Notes: generated from the sequence alone by a model not told the origin. 64,000 nt of DNA from Ignavibacteriales bacterium (GCA_003538625.1 DPRR01000029.1:496001-560000); one strand, 5' to 3'; positions 43,999 to 53,487 are shown, counted from the first letter of the stretch. Translations and numbers: made by a program.

Positions 43999-44014
43999 TT
44001 GACTAGCTGGTCAA
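43999..44014. promoter_or_regulatory. 16-base palindrome upstream of lpd, candidate repressor site
   Basis: TTGACTAGCTGGTCAA has 14 of 16 positions symmetric around AGCT. A related half, CTAGTCAGGATT, recurs at 44077-44088, exactly 70 bases after CTGGTCAAGATT (44007-44018). The site may be bound by a TetR-type regulator controlling lpd. A weak -7 box (TATATTTC, 44055-44062) lies between the two. Confidence 0.45.
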
Positions 44015-44095
44015 GATTGTATGATGTGGCATTTTATTTTTAAAGCGGGCTTCCTATATTTCAAACCAAAAATCAACTAGTCAGGATTACTTGAT

Positions 44096-45499
44096 ATGTC
44101 AAATAAGTACCAAATAGCAATACTTGGCGGAGGACCAGGCGGCTATGTTGCTGCAATCAGAGCCGCACAATTAGGATTCAAGACAATTATCATCGATAAA
44201 GATAATCTAGGCGGTATTTGTTTGAATTGGGGCTGTATTCCAACAAAATCACTTCTAAAAAATGCTGAGATGTTTGATAATTTAAGCAATCATGGCAAAG
44301 ACTTTGGAATCTATGCAAAAGATATTTCCTTTAATTTCCAGGAGATAATTAAAAGAAGCAGGGATATTGCAGATCGTATTAGTAAGAATGTGGAGATACT
44401 TATAAAAAAAAATAAGATCGACAGGGTTAGAGGTTTTGGTAAACTGATAAGTCAAAATGAGATTCAAATATTTGATAATGATGGTAAAAACGTTGATGCA
44501 ATCACCACAGATAATATTATAATCGCCACAGGTGCCCGTCCAAAGGTTTTTCCAAATATTCCGGTTGATAAAAAAAACATCATCACCAGCACAGAAGCAA
44601 TGTCTCTTTCCGAACGACCAAAGGAATTAATTGTTATTGGAGCCGGTGCGATTGGAATTGAGTTTGCATATTTCTATTCTGTGCTTGGAACAAAAGTAAC
44701 TGTAATAGAAATGCTCGATAATATACTTCCGGTTGAAGATATGGAAGTTTCTACAACATTGGAGAAAAGTTTTAAGAAACGCGGGATTGAAATCTACACT
44801 AAAACAATGGTTGAAAAAGCTGAGTTAAATGGAATTAAAGTTTTAGTTACTATAAATCAAAACGGACAAAAAAAAGAATTAAGTGCTGATAAAGTTTTAA
44901 GTGCGATTGGCGTTACAGGAAATGTTGAAGGATTTGGACTAGAAGAATTAGGAATTGAATTATTTAAGAATCATATAAAAGTTGATAAGAAAACTTATCA
45001 GACAAATATCAAAAATGTTTTTGCAATTGGTGATGTGATTGGTCCCCCATGGCTTGCACACGTTGCATCTGCAGAAGGAATACATTGTGTTGAAGGTATA
45101 AAAGGGATTAAGAATCCTGATCTTGATTATGAAAACATTCCTGGTTGTACATATTGCCAACCTCAAGTTGCAAGTGTTGGATTGACTGAAACAAAAGCAA
45201 AAGAGCTTGGTTATGAAATAAAAATTGGCAAGTTTCCTTTTATGGCAAGCGGAAAAGCTTTTGCTGTCGGTGAGAGGGAAGGATTTGTTAAATTGATCTT
45301 CGATGCAAAATACGGTGAACTTTTAGGCGGACATATAATCGGAAGTGAAGCAACTGAGCTTATTGCAGAAGTTGCATTAGCAAGAGCGATGGAGGCGACT
45401 GCACATTCAATAATTAAAACTGTGCACGCTCATCCAACTTTGTCAGAATCAGTTATGGAAGCTGCCGCGAATGCTTACGGTGAAGCGATACATATATAA
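44096..45499 (+). CDS. lpdA: Dihydrolipoamide dehydrogenase (E3)
   Basis: A 467-residue FAD disulfide oxidoreductase. FAD-binding GGGPGGYVAA, the redox disulfide GGICLNWGCIPTK (Cys42, Cys47), NAD-binding VIGAGAIGIEFAYF, and the C-terminal HAHPTLSE with catalytic His-Glu are all present. It re-oxidises the lipoyl arms of the E2 encoded at 48556. It is the first of five related genes. Confidence 0.96.
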   Translation: MSNKYQIAILGGGPGGYVAAIRAAQLGFKTIIIDKDNLGGICLNWGCIPTKSLLKNAEMFDNLSNHGKDFGIYAKDISFNFQEIIKRSRDIADRISKNVEILIKKNKIDRVRGFGKLISQNEIQIFDNDGKNVDAITTDNIIIATGARPKVFPNIPVDKKNIITSTEAMSLSERPKELIVIGAGAIGIEFAYFYSVLGTKVTVIEMLDNILPVEDMEVSTTLEKSFKKRGIEIYTKTMVEKAELNGIKVLVTINQNGQKKELSADKVLSAIGVTGNVEGFGLEELGIELFKNHIKVDKKTYQTNIKNVFAIGDVIGPPWLAHVASAEGIHCVEGIKGIKNPDLDYENIPGCTYCQPQVASVGLTETKAKELGYEIKIGKFPFMASGKAFAVGEREGFVKLIFDAKYGELLGGHIIGSEATELIAEVALARAMEATAHSIIKTVHAHPTLSESVMEAAANAYGEAIHI

Positions 45500-45513
45500 T
45501 GTTGGCATAAAAC

Positions 45514-45592
45514 GTCATTGCGAGTGAGTCTTAGAACAAAGCAATCTAAATTTATTTGGCTGATTGCTTCATCCCTTTGGGATTCGCAATGA
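45514..45592. repeat. Palindromic repeat copy 7 (GTCATTGCGA ... TCGCAATGA)
   Basis: A 79-base element with 9-base complementary ends and inner complementary AAAGCAATCTAAA/TGATTGCTTC. It contains ATCCCTTTGGGA, shared with copy 1. It fills the lpd-lipB gap. Confidence 0.75.
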
Positions 45593-45607
45593 TAGACTTA
45601 AAATATA

Positions 45608-46309
45608 ATGAATAAAGAAACAAGAAAATTAGTTTATTGTGATTTAGGATTGATCGATTATAAAGAGGCGTGGGATATACAAAAATTTGTTCATCAGTAT
45701 AGAGTAGAAAATAAAATAGACGATGTATTTTTTTTGTTAGAGCACCCGCATACTTATACACTTGGTAAAACAGGAGATAAAGAAAATCTTGTTGGTGATG
45801 AAAAGTACTTAAGAGATAATAAAATTTCTGTTTATGATATTGATCGCGGCGGAGATATTACTTATCACGGTCCGGGACAAATTGTTGGTTATCCAATAAT
45901 CAATCTTACAAACTGGCAGCAGGATACACATAAGTATTTAAGAGCACTAGAAGAAATAATAATAAGAGTTTGTTCTGAGTACCGTTTGAACGGCAGCAGA
46001 GTAGAAAAATACACCGGGGTTTGGATAGAAAATAGAAAAATTTGCGCAATAGGTATTAAAGTAAGCAGATGGATAACAATGCACGGTTTTGCATTTAATG
46101 TTAATACTGATCTGAAATTATTTAATGGGATAATCCCTTGTGGAATTTCTGATAAAGATGTTACTTCATTAAATCGTGAATTAAAAAAAGAAATAAATTT
46201 AAGTGAAGTAAAAGAACGAATTCTTCATCATTTTAGTGAATTATTTATTTACGATCAGATAGAATTCAAATCTAAAAGTGAAATATTGAATCTAATTTCT
46301 AACCCGTAA
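45608..46309 (+). CDS. lipB: Octanoyl-ACP:protein octanoyltransferase
   Basis: A 233-residue LipB that moves octanoate from acyl carrier protein to lipoyl domains. GGDITYHGPGQIVGYP is the family signature. The catalytic Lys151 (CAIGIKVSRW) and Cys178 (IIPCGIS) are present. It works with lipA downstream to lipoylate the E2 protein of the same cluster. Confidence 0.95.
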   Translation: MNKETRKLVYCDLGLIDYKEAWDIQKFVHQYRVENKIDDVFFLLEHPHTYTLGKTGDKENLVGDEKYLRDNKISVYDIDRGGDITYHGPGQIVGYPIINLTNWQQDTHKYLRALEEIIIRVCSEYRLNGSRVEKYTGVWIENRKICAIGIKVSRWITMHGFAFNVNTDLKLFNGIIPCGISDKDVTSLNRELKKEINLSEVKERILHHFSELFIYDQIEFKSKSEILNLISNP

Positions 46310-46318
46310 AAGGTTTTT

Positions 46319-48424
46319 ATGTCAAAGAAAAACACATCAACACAAAATAAGTCGAAGGAGAAAACTTCGATGAAACCAACTAACGGAAAAAATATTTCCA
46401 TTAAAGCAGGTAAGAAAGATTTTTCAAAAGATGAATTGCTTGATGTTCTGAAGATGATGCTTCGTGCACGAAATGTTGATAACAAAGCAATGAACTTATT
46501 ACGACAAGGCAAAACATTTTTTCATATTGCGGCAGCGGGGCATGAGGCAGTTCAGCTTGCAATAGGTTTATCTTTAGATCCGAAAAAGGATTGGCTTTTT
46601 CCGTACTACAGAGATTTAGGCACCGTATTAGCTTCCGGCATAACTCCCGAAGAAGTTTTCCTTGGAACATTTGGCAAAGCAACTGATCCCGCAAGCGGCG
46701 GAAGACAACTGCCAGTTCATTGGGGCTCAAAAAGAATTAATATCCCTTCGCAATCTTCACCAACAGGTACACAATTTCTTCAGGCTGTTGGAACGGCTTT
46801 AGCATTAGTAAAACGCGGCGAGAAAAATATTTCCTATGTCAGCAGCGGTGAAGGTACAACCTCACAGGGAGAATTTCACGAAGCAGTAAACTGGGCAAGC
46901 AGAGAAAAACTTCCGGTATTGTTTCTAATACAAAATAATAAGTACGCTATTTCAGTTCCCGTATCATCTCAAAGCGGCGGTAAAAATCATTCAATCGCAG
47001 AAATGATGACCGGATACAGTACACTTTACAGATTAAGAATTGATGGGACAGATTTTTTTCAATCCTATGAAAAAATTCAGGAAGCAATTGAATATATAAA
47101 GTCAGGTAAAGGTCCTGCTTTAATTGAAGCCGATGTTGTAAGATTAGAATCGCATTCATCTTCAGATGATCAGAAAAAATATCGGGATAAAAAAGAACTT
47201 GAAGAAGATTTTAAAAAAGACCCGATTGAAAAATTTGCTCAGATATTAATTGCAAAAGAATTTCTCGAACAAAATGATTTTGATGAATTGAAGAAATCTA
47301 TAGTTGATGAGATCAACCAGGCTGCTGATAAAGCATTTAATTCATCTGATCCCAAAAGAGATGAAGCTGCAAAATTTGTTTTTGATGAAAGCGGTTTTAA
47401 AGAAAGTCTGGAATACGAATCTTCAACTCCATCCGGTAATAAAATTGTAATGGTTGATGCAATTAATCATGCTTTGCACGAAGAGATGGAAAAGAATCCC
47501 GACATGTACATTTTTGGTGAAGACATTGAAGATGCAAAAGGCGGAGTATTTACTGCAACCAAAGGGTTGTCGACCCGATTTACAAAGAAAAGAGTTTTCA
47601 ATTCGCCACTTGCAGAAGCAAGCATTATGGGTGTTGCGGTTGGAATGTCTCTTACAGGAATGAAACCTGTTGTTGAAATTCAATTCGGAGATTATATCTG
47701 GCCGGCATTTCAACAAATGAAAAATGAAATGGCAACGATGCGTTATCGTTCAAATAATGACTGGGCAGCACCGGTCGTTACTCGTGTTGCAGTCGGTGGA
47801 TATATTCACGGTGGTCTTTGCCACAGTCAGAATATTGAAGCAATCTTTTCTCATATTCCGGGAATTTTTATTGCATATCCCAGTAATGCAACTGACGCAA
47901 AAGGATTATTAAAAACAGCGTGTCGTATAAAAGATCCGGTATTATTTTTAGAGCACAAAGGACTTTATCGACAAAGTTTTGCAATCTCACCGGAGCCTGA
48001 TGAAAATTATTTGTTGCCATTCGGTAAAGCTAAAGTAGTAAAAGAAGGATCGGATATTACAGTAGTATCGTGGGGAGTTTCGCTTTGGGATTCTACCATT
48101 GCCGCAAAGAAATTGGAAGAGGAAGATTTTTCTGTTGAAGTAATTGATATCAGAACAATAGTACCATTAGATGAAGAAACTATTTATAACTCAGTTAAGA
48201 AAACAAATAAAGTGATTATTATCCATGAAGATACGCTGTTTGGTGGATTTGGTGCCGAGATTGCAGCAAGGATCGCTGATAATTGTTTTCAATTTCTCGA
48301 TGCGCCCGTAAAAAGGATAGCGGCAAAAGATGCGCATATTCCTTACGCACCAATTTTAGAAAATGAAGTTCTGCCGAGTCGTGATGGAATTTATAAAGGG
48401 ATAAAAGATTTACTCAAGTACTAA
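46319..48424 (+). CDS. Fused E1 alpha-beta of a 2-oxoacid dehydrogenase complex
   Basis: A 701-residue protein joining E1 alpha (about residues 35-345) and E1 beta (about 372-701), which are separate in most bacteria. The alpha part has GHEAVQLAIGLSL and the thiamine-diphosphate motif GEGTTSQGEFHEAVNWA ... NNKYAIS. The beta part starts VDAINHALHEEMEKNPDMYIFGEDIE. The alpha-beta fusion and the surroundings suggest a branched-chain or pyruvate dehydrogenase; the sequence does not decide. The first 30 residues are Lys/Ser-rich. It is 9 bases after lipB. Confidence 0.9.
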   Translation: MSKKNTSTQNKSKEKTSMKPTNGKNISIKAGKKDFSKDELLDVLKMMLRARNVDNKAMNLLRQGKTFFHIAAAGHEAVQLAIGLSLDPKKDWLFPYYRDLGTVLASGITPEEVFLGTFGKATDPASGGRQLPVHWGSKRINIPSQSSPTGTQFLQAVGTALALVKRGEKNISYVSSGEGTTSQGEFHEAVNWASREKLPVLFLIQNNKYAISVPVSSQSGGKNHSIAEMMTGYSTLYRLRIDGTDFFQSYEKIQEAIEYIKSGKGPALIEADVVRLESHSSSDDQKKYRDKKELEEDFKKDPIEKFAQILIAKEFLEQNDFDELKKSIVDEINQAADKAFNSSDPKRDEAAKFVFDESGFKESLEYESSTPSGNKIVMVDAINHALHEEMEKNPDMYIFGEDIEDAKGGVFTATKGLSTRFTKKRVFNSPLAEASIMGVAVGMSLTGMKPVVEIQFGDYIWPAFQQMKNEMATMRYRSNNDWAAPVVTRVAVGGYIHGGLCHSQNIEAIFSHIPGIFIAYPSNATDAKGLLKTACRIKDPVLFLEHKGLYRQSFAISPEPDENYLLPFGKAKVVKEGSDITVVSWGVSLWDSTIAAKKLEEEDFSVEVIDIRTIVPLDEETIYNSVKKTNKVIIIHEDTLFGGFGAEIAARIADNCFQFLDAPVKRIAAKDAHIPYAPILENEVLPSRDGIYKGIKDLLKY

Positions 48425-48472
48425 AAAGTCGTACTATCGATTTGTGAGGAGAATTTTAATCTGTATTAAGAT

Positions 48473-48500
48473 TCAGATATCTCGCTTCGCCAGATATGAC
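48473..48500. repeat. Short palindromic repeat copy 10 (TCAGATAT ... AGATATGAC)
   Basis: A 28-base hairpin, ATATCTCGCTTCGCCAGATAT, with a GTCAT end when read on the minus strand. Located in the gap before the E2 start, on the mRNA. Confidence 0.6.
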
Positions 48501-48555
48501 ACAATAATTGAAAATTGATAATTTAGAATTTAATATTTGTGAACAGGAGTTTTAT

Positions 48556-50277
48556 ATGGATATCATAATGCCAAAAATGGGTGAAAGTGTTAACGAAGGC
48601 ACAATAATAAAGTGGCATAAAAAAGCTGGCGATCCGGTTAAGCTGGATGAAATAATTTTTGAAATCAGCACTGATAAAGTTGATACAGAAATACCTGCTT
48701 CAACTGCCGGTGTTCTGACTGAAATTTTAATACAGGAAGGCGAAACCGTTGAAGTTGGAACTGTTGTTGCGAGAATACAATCCAATGATACTTCCAACAA
48801 TGGAGATGTCATTTCGAAGGAGTCCGCGACTGAGAAATCTGCACCAACCGAAGCGACTAAGATTTCTCTCCCGATAAATCGGGATCGAAATGACAATGAT
48901 CAATCATCAACTTCAGATGTATTATTAAAACCAGTTGTTTCTGGAAATGTAATTGAAATTGCAATGCCCAAAATGGGTGAATCTGTTATGGAAGGAACGA
49001 TAATTAAATGGAATAAAAAAGTCGGTGATGCTGTAAAGAAAGATGAAATGATTTTTGAGATTAGTACGGATAAAGTTGATACTGAAATTCCTTCACCCGA
49101 ATCCGGTACTTTGGCGGAAATACTTGTTGGTGAACAGGAGACAGTGGAAGTCGGAACCATCGTTGCAAAGCTAGCTGTAAATGGAAGTGCAACTGTATCT
49201 GATTATTCCGAAAAAGAAAGAAAAATTATCGAACCAGTTCAAAAAGAAATTTCTATGCATGATAACTTTTCAAAAAATATTGTTACCTCACCAAAAGAGC
49301 AGGGAACAGGTTCAGGTTTTTATTCACCTTTAGTTTTAAGTATTGCACAAAAAGAAAATGTCAGTTTTGAAGAACTCCAATCAATTGAAGGTACTGGATT
49401 AGAGGGAAGAGTTTCTAAAAAAGATATTTTATCATATTTAGAAAAAAGAAAAACAGGCAAAGTTTCCCGAAGTACCTCGCAAGTTCAGAATCAAACTCAG
49501 GTTAAACAAGAAATTAAAACTGCTTCTCCGGCTCCTTCTTTTGTTCCTTCAACTTCACAGGTTGTATATAATGAAGCAGATGTTGAAAGAATTCCAATGG
49601 ATAATATCCGTCAGAGAATTATGGATCATATGGTGCTTAGTCGTGATACTTCGGTTCACGTTACAGAACTGATTGAGGTTGATATGACAAGAATACATAA
49701 TTTTATTTCTGCAAAGAAAGATGAAATTATGAAAAATGAAAATGCCAAGATTACTTACATGGCTTTCATTGCTGATGCAGTTGTGAAAGCATTAAAAAAA
49801 TATCCATTAGTAAATTCAAGTATAGATGGGAATACAATTCTTCAAAAGAAATTTATTAATCTCGGTATTGCTGTTGCAATAGAACCAACCGGATTAATTG
49901 TTCCAAACATTAAAGGTGCCGGAGATAGAAATGTAATCGGACTGGCAAAAGCTATTGCAGATCTTGCAAATCGTTCAAGAACTAAAAAATTAACTCCTGA
50001 TGATATTTCAAACGGAACATTTACAATTACAAATTATGGAGTGTTTGGAACTATATTTGGAACTCCAATTATTAATCAACCGGAAGTTGCAATTCTTGGA
50101 GTTGGAGCAGTACAAAAAAAACCTGTTGTAATTGAAGTAGATGGCTCTGATACTTTTGCAGTAAGACATATTATGGCTCTTACGCTTTCACACGATCATC
50201 GATTGGTTGATGGTATGTTAGGCGGATTGTTCCTGAAATTTTTAAAAGAGACATTAGAAAATTTTGAAGGAATATAG
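48556..50277 (+). CDS. Dihydrolipoamide acyltransferase (E2) with two lipoyl domains and an in-frame repeat
   Basis: A 573-residue E2. Lipoyl domain 1 (residues 1-76, Lys41 in STDKVDTEIPA), a linker, lipoyl domain 2 (about 133-207, Lys173), peripheral-subunit binding domain (about 255-292), and the catalytic acyltransferase domain ending with SHDHRLVDG (His548, Asp552). Start ATG 48556 has CAGGAG 6 bases upstream; the frame is open further back. The linker between the lipoyl domains contains residues 85-113, encoded exactly by an 87-base palindromic repeat. The complex transfers acyl groups from E1 to CoA. Branched-chain versus pyruvate specificity is not resolved. Confidence 0.93.
   Translation: MDIIMPKMGESVNEGTIIKWHKKAGDPVKLDEIIFEISTDKVDTEIPASTAGVLTEILIQEGETVEVGTVVARIQSNDTSNNGDVISKESATEKSAPTEATKISLPINRDRNDNDQSSTSDVLLKPVVSGNVIEIAMPKMGESVMEGTIIKWNKKVGDAVKKDEMIFEISTDKVDTEIPSPESGTLAEILVGEQETVEVGTIVAKLAVNGSATVSDYSEKERKIIEPVQKEISMHDNFSKNIVTSPKEQGTGSGFYSPLVLSIAQKENVSFEELQSIEGTGLEGRVSKKDILSYLEKRKTGKVSRSTSQVQNQTQVKQEIKTASPAPSFVPSTSQVVYNEADVERIPMDNIRQRIMDHMVLSRDTSVHVTELIEVDMTRIHNFISAKKDEIMKNENAKITYMAFIADAVVKALKKYPLVNSSIDGNTILQKKFINLGIAVAIEPTGLIVPNIKGAGDRNVIGLAKAIADLANRSRTKKLTPDDISNGTFTITNYGVFGTIFGTPIINQPEVAILGVGAVQKKPVVIEVDGSDTFAVRHIMALTLSHDHRLVDGMLGGLFLKFLKETLENFEGI
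48808..48894. repeat. Palindromic repeat copy 8, in frame inside the E2 gene
   Basis: GTCATTTCGA ... TCGAAATGAC, 87 bases, exactly 29 codons. It shares GTCATTTCGAAGGAGTC and GACTGAGAAATCT with copy 1, and AGATTTCTCTCCCGAT ... CGGGATCGAAATGAC with the reverse complement of copy 5. It encodes VISKESATEKSAPTE then ATKISLPINRDRND, a polar linker. Confidence 0.85.
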
Positions 50278-50287
50278 AGTAAAAATT

Positions 50288-50336
50288 GTAGAACAGACTT
50301 TAGTCTGTTTATTGCTCAGATTAAATTCTGAGCTAC
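50288..50336. repeat. Palindromic repeat of a second family (GTAG ... CTAC)
   Basis: ACAGACT-TT-AGTCTGT and CTCAGA-TTAAAT-TCTGAG hairpins bounded by GTAG and CTAC, 49 bases. It fills the gap between E2 and lipA and ends at the base before an in-frame GTG. Confidence 0.65.
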
Positions 50337-50366
50337 GTGAATATTAAAAAATGTTTAGAAAGATTT

Positions 50367-51281
50367 ATGATAAACCAGCATCAACGAGCATTTAAAGAAG
50401 AAGCCGAAAAAGCAAACAAAGATTTAGGCAAAAGACCTGATTGGCTTAAAGTAAGGTTACCAATCGGAGAAAATTACTCCGATGTAAAAAACCTTATGCG
50501 CAGACAAAAACTAAACACTGTTTGCGAGGAAGCTAAATGTCCAAACATTTCTGAATGCTGGAATCATCGTACCGCAACATTTATGATTCTGGGTGATACC
50601 TGCACACGCAGCTGTGGTTTTTGTAATATTAAAGTTGGTATTCCAAATGAACTTGATGTAGAAGAGCCAAAACGTGTTGTTGAATCTGTTGTAGAATTGA
50701 ATTTACGGCATGTTGTAATTACATCCGTTAACAGAGATGAACTGAAAGATGGCGGCTCAACTATCTTTAAAGAATGTGTTCGGTTAATTAGAGAGCAAAA
50801 ACCTGATTGCACAGTTGAAATTCTTATTCCCGATTTTAAAGGTGATGAAGAAGCATTTAAAATTATTATGCAGAATCCGCCGGATATTTTAAATCATAAT
50901 TTAGAAACTGTACCAAGACTTTATCATGCTGTTCGTCCCCAGGCAAAATATGAAAGAAGTCTTGAATTGATTAGATGGTTTAAATCGAAAGGACTTAAAA
51001 CTAAAAGCGGAATTATGGTTGGCATTGGAGAAAAACCCGATGAAGTTTTAGAATTGATGAAAAATTTAGTTGCACACGGTTGTGATATTTTAACAATCGG
51101 TCAATATCTGCAGCCGACTAAAGAGCATTTACCTGTCGATCGCTTTGTTACTCCTGATGAATTTAAAATGTACAAAGAAGAAGGTTTAAAGATAGGATTT
51201 AAGATTGTGGAATCCTCACCGTTGGTTCGTAGTTCCTATCATGCAGATGAGCATGCAAGAGCAATTTTTAAAAGTAATTAA
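50367..51281 (+). CDS. lipA: Lipoyl synthase
   Basis: A 304-residue radical-SAM enzyme that inserts two sulfurs into octanoyl-E2. It has the auxiliary cluster Cys53, Cys58, Cys64 (CEEAKCPNISECW) and the SAM cluster CTRSCGFC (Cys79, Cys83, Cys86), plus the C-terminal SSYHADE serine-ligand region. The frame extends to GTG 50337, but this GTG abuts a repeat and the homologous region begins later, so ATG 50367 is chosen. It completes the lpd-lipB-E1-E2-lipA set. Confidence 0.95.
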   Translation: MINQHQRAFKEEAEKANKDLGKRPDWLKVRLPIGENYSDVKNLMRRQKLNTVCEEAKCPNISECWNHRTATFMILGDTCTRSCGFCNIKVGIPNELDVEEPKRVVESVVELNLRHVVITSVNRDELKDGGSTIFKECVRLIREQKPDCTVEILIPDFKGDEEAFKIIMQNPPDILNHNLETVPRLYHAVRPQAKYERSLELIRWFKSKGLKTKSGIMVGIGEKPDEVLELMKNLVAHGCDILTIGQYLQPTKEHLPVDRFVTPDEFKMYKEEGLKIGFKIVESSPLVRSSYHADEHARAIFKSN

Positions 51282-51384
51282 TAACAATTTATTTATAATA
51301 AAATTCATTTCTTATTAGCAATAATCTGCTTATTTTGAGTCCGCAAAAAAATAAACTAAGTATTATCGAAAAAATTTTTACATA

Positions 51385-53487
51385 ATGAAATTAAAATCCG
51401 CATTCTTTCTTCTGCTTTCGCAAATATTATTTTCAATTAATATATCTGCTCAAGAAAATCAAACAATCCTGCAAAAACCGATGGATGATGATAATTCAAA
51501 ATACACCACTGTTGGAAATATTGGATTAACTCTTACAAACTTTGGCACTTATGGCAACGGTTTTTCATTATGGCCGGATCAACCCAGTTGTGAGTACCCG
51601 AGAGGTTCCGGCATAGAGCATATTTTTGATGGAGGTTTATGGATTGGTGGAATAATTCGTGGTAATACAGAACCATTTGTTACTACCGGCGCAGTTGATG
51701 CTGCATCTGTATCTACAAGAGGCGGAGGATTTGAATTTACAAACAGAATAGGCGAAAAAACTTTTGAAAGATCCTCATTGTATGATTCTCCTAATTATCA
51801 GCCTGATGCAATCTCCCATCAGGATTTTGTTATGGATTATACAGACACAAATTTAGTTTATCTGAATGGAGAACCAATTACAGATCATCATCCGTTAGGT
51901 CTTGTTATCCATCATGAAAGTTATGCCTGGAATTTTCCTTTTGCAGATTTTTTTGTGATAATGAATTACACAATTAAAAACACATCAAGTAAAATTATTG
52001 ACAGCGTTTATGTTGGATTATGGACAGATGCAGTTGTTCGCAATACAAGAATTACGGGAAGACCAAGCGGCAGCGCATTCTTTAACAAGGGAGGCGATGG
52101 ATACAACGATTCAATAAAAATAGCTTATGAGTTCGATTCAAACGGCGACCCCGGTTTTACTGATAGTTATATTGGTGTGCAATATCTTGGATCAGAGCCA
52201 AGATTAGCGGATAAAATTTTTGTTCAGGGAGATTCAATATCAACTGTAAATTTTGTTAGCTGGCAATTCAGAAATACAGACGATCCAAACTTTTTTGCAC
52301 CTCAGGATGATATTTCCAGATTTTCAAAAATGCAGGGATATTTTGGCGGAACTAACAGATGGTTAGACGGAATTAATCCTTCTTCATTAAAAACTCCAAC
52401 TAACAGATCTATTTTTATATCGAACGGTCCGTTTTCTTCTATCGCACCGGGTGATTCAATTAATGTTGTATTTGCAATTGTGTGTGCAAAGAAATTCGGC
52501 AATGATCCGGCATCAATTGATAATGAAGAACAAAAAGCAAATCTTTATATAAATGCCGATTGGGCATTAAGAGCTTATTACGGCGAGGATCGAAATCGTA
52601 ATGGTGTGCTGGATAGTGGTGAAGATCTAGATGGAAACGGCAGGATAACCCGTTACATACTTCCAACCCCACCAACACCACCAAAAGTAAAGGTTGTCCC
52701 TGATAATCAGAAAGCAACAATATATTGGGATAATAGAGCTGAAAATTCCATCGATCCGATTTCCGGCAAAAAAGATTTTGAAGGATACAAGCTTTACAGA
52801 ACACAAGCAGGATTTGATTTATCACAAGCTCAAAATTTACAAAACTCATTAGTGCTTCTTGCGCAGTATGATAGTACCGGAAATTCGATAGGATTTAATA
52901 CAGGATTTGATGCAGTTAGATTAGAATCCCCAATTAGTTTTCCAAATGACACAACAAAGTATTATTACAGGTTCGAGATACCCACATTACTTAACGGCTG
53001 GCAATATGTTTTTTCTGTAACTGCATTTGATGAAGGTGATCCTGAAAATGACCTGGATGTTTTAGAGTCAAGTTCAATTGCAAATTATCAAAGAATTGTT
53101 CCTGGAACACAGGCAATTGAAGATCCCAATGTTGAAGTCGGTGTTTATCCGAATCCGTACTATGGCAATGCTGTTTGGGATGGAACATCAGAGAGATTGA
53201 GAAAAATTTATTTCTATAATCTTCCGGCTTCGTGCGAAATAACAGTTTATACTTTAGCAGGAGACATAGTTAAAAAAATTATTCATGATGCATCAAGCAA
53301 TGGTTCTGATACCAGATGGTTCCAGAATTTTGCAAGCGATGGAAAACAGCAATTTGCAGGTGGTGAACACGCATGGGATCTGGTAACAGATAATGATCAG
53401 GCAGTTGCAACAGGATTATACTTGTTTACTGTTAAGAACAGCAATACAGGTGATATTAAAACCGGAAAATTTTTAATTGTTAAATAA
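51385..53487 (+). CDS. Large secreted protein with T9SS-type C-terminal domain
   Basis: A 700-residue protein with signal peptide (LLLSQILFSINISA). No catalytic motif is recognised. A fibronectin III-like region lies near residues 430-570 (PPKVKVVPDNQKATIYWDNRA ... FEGYKLYRTQ), and a calcium-loop-like DRNRNGVLDSGEDLDGNG precedes it. The end (VGVYPNPYYGNAVWDG ... GLYLFTVKNSNTGDIKTGKFLIVK) is a T9SS sorting domain. It is probably surface-exposed. It is the first gene of a cell-surface cluster. Confidence 0.75.
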   Translation: MKLKSAFFLLLSQILFSINISAQENQTILQKPMDDDNSKYTTVGNIGLTLTNFGTYGNGFSLWPDQPSCEYPRGSGIEHIFDGGLWIGGIIRGNTEPFVTTGAVDAASVSTRGGGFEFTNRIGEKTFERSSLYDSPNYQPDAISHQDFVMDYTDTNLVYLNGEPITDHHPLGLVIHHESYAWNFPFADFFVIMNYTIKNTSSKIIDSVYVGLWTDAVVRNTRITGRPSGSAFFNKGGDGYNDSIKIAYEFDSNGDPGFTDSYIGVQYLGSEPRLADKIFVQGDSISTVNFVSWQFRNTDDPNFFAPQDDISRFSKMQGYFGGTNRWLDGINPSSLKTPTNRSIFISNGPFSSIAPGDSINVVFAIVCAKKFGNDPASIDNEEQKANLYINADWALRAYYGEDRNRNGVLDSGEDLDGNGRITRYILPTPPTPPKVKVVPDNQKATIYWDNRAENSIDPISGKKDFEGYKLYRTQAGFDLSQAQNLQNSLVLLAQYDSTGNSIGFNTGFDAVRLESPISFPNDTTKYYYRFEIPTLLNGWQYVFSVTAFDEGDPENDLDVLESSSIANYQRIVPGTQAIEDPNVEVGVYPNPYYGNAVWDGTSERLRKIYFYNLPASCEITVYTLAGDIVKKIIHDASSNGSDTRWFQNFASDGKQQFAGGEHAWDLVTDNDQAVATGLYLFTVKNSNTGDIKTGKFLIVK

